Positions 58,889 to 58,909 of a DNA stretch of 58,909 bases are shown here, piece after piece. The first letter of the stretch is position 1; each line of letters begins with the position of its first letter. Made by a program: the position numbers and the translations under genes. Below the pieces are notes generated by a model. It was not told the DNA's origin. It did no database searches and was given only the letters and a program-made list of their open reading frames with translations. This DNA is from Streptomonospora mangrovi (GTDB lineage: Bacteria; Actinomycetota; Actinomycetes; Streptosporangiales; Streptosporangiaceae): NCBI RefSeq assembly GCF_027604915.1, contig NZ_JAJAQC010000050.1, positions 1-58,909 on the forward strand, given 5' to 3'.

Positions 58889-58909
58889 GGGTGCCTTTCG
58901 GGTGGGCTG

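Overview
The window is very GC-rich and reads as the chromosome of a filamentous actinomycete. The gene order, the Rho N-terminal insertion, the minimal c-subunit gene and the gas-vesicle set gvpO-A-F-G-Y-Z-J-L-S-K all point to the Streptomyces/Nocardiopsis part of the phylum. Nocardiopsaceae is my inference from overall resemblance; no 16S or other marker is present to fix it.

Left to right. Positions 100-7,400 hold housekeeping and repair genes: an alpha/beta hydrolase, a small zinc-ribbon-like protein, a 3-hydroxyacyl-CoA dehydrogenase, an SCO5389-family protein divergent from the mismatch endonuclease nucS, a secreted M28 peptidase, a PduO-type cobalamin adenosyltransferase and an MTH1187-type thiamine-binding protein. 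Positions 7,500-17,500 hold the complete F1Fo ATP synthase operon on the minus strand (atpI, an AtpZ-like gene, atpB-E-F-H-A-G-D-C), with a Rex-type redox operator just upstream, flanked by wecA and a DUF2550 gene. Positions 18,300-23,900 continue the conserved minus-strand block (tsaC, prmC, prfA, rpmE), interrupted by an erythromycin-esterase-family gene and an anchored protein of unknown function. Positions 24,060-27,700 are accessory: a three-repeat type I-E CRISPR array with no cas genes, a serine beta-lactamase-like hydrolase and an L-lactate permease. Positions 27,900-38,250 are conserved again: rho, thrB, thrC, hom, lysA, the ArgS-like nrtL, a single-domain response regulator and tRNA-Arg(CCG).

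From 38,250 onward the content is accessory. A styrene/indole monooxygenase-like flavoprotein and a SAM methyltransferase lie next to a convergent gene I cannot name. A TetR regulator follows, next to a membrane-protein gene carrying a near-perfect operator. Positions 44,475-50,645 are a ten-gene gas vesicle operon behind a promoter that fits the SigB/SigF-type stress sigma consensus. A methyltransferase gene with a Zur-like box comes next. A minus-strand operon (cytochrome P450, 3Fe-4S ferredoxin, solute-binding lipoprotein, two permeases, a fused double ATPase) runs to the right edge.

The points most worth a second look are: an apparent one-base loss that removes the atpD stop codon; a degenerate tandem duplication of the 5' end of the second permease gene, including its ribosome binding site and start; the SigB-type gvp promoter; the Rex box at the ATP synthase operon; the orphan CRISPR array; and the unnamed gene beside the monooxygenase/methyltransferase pair.
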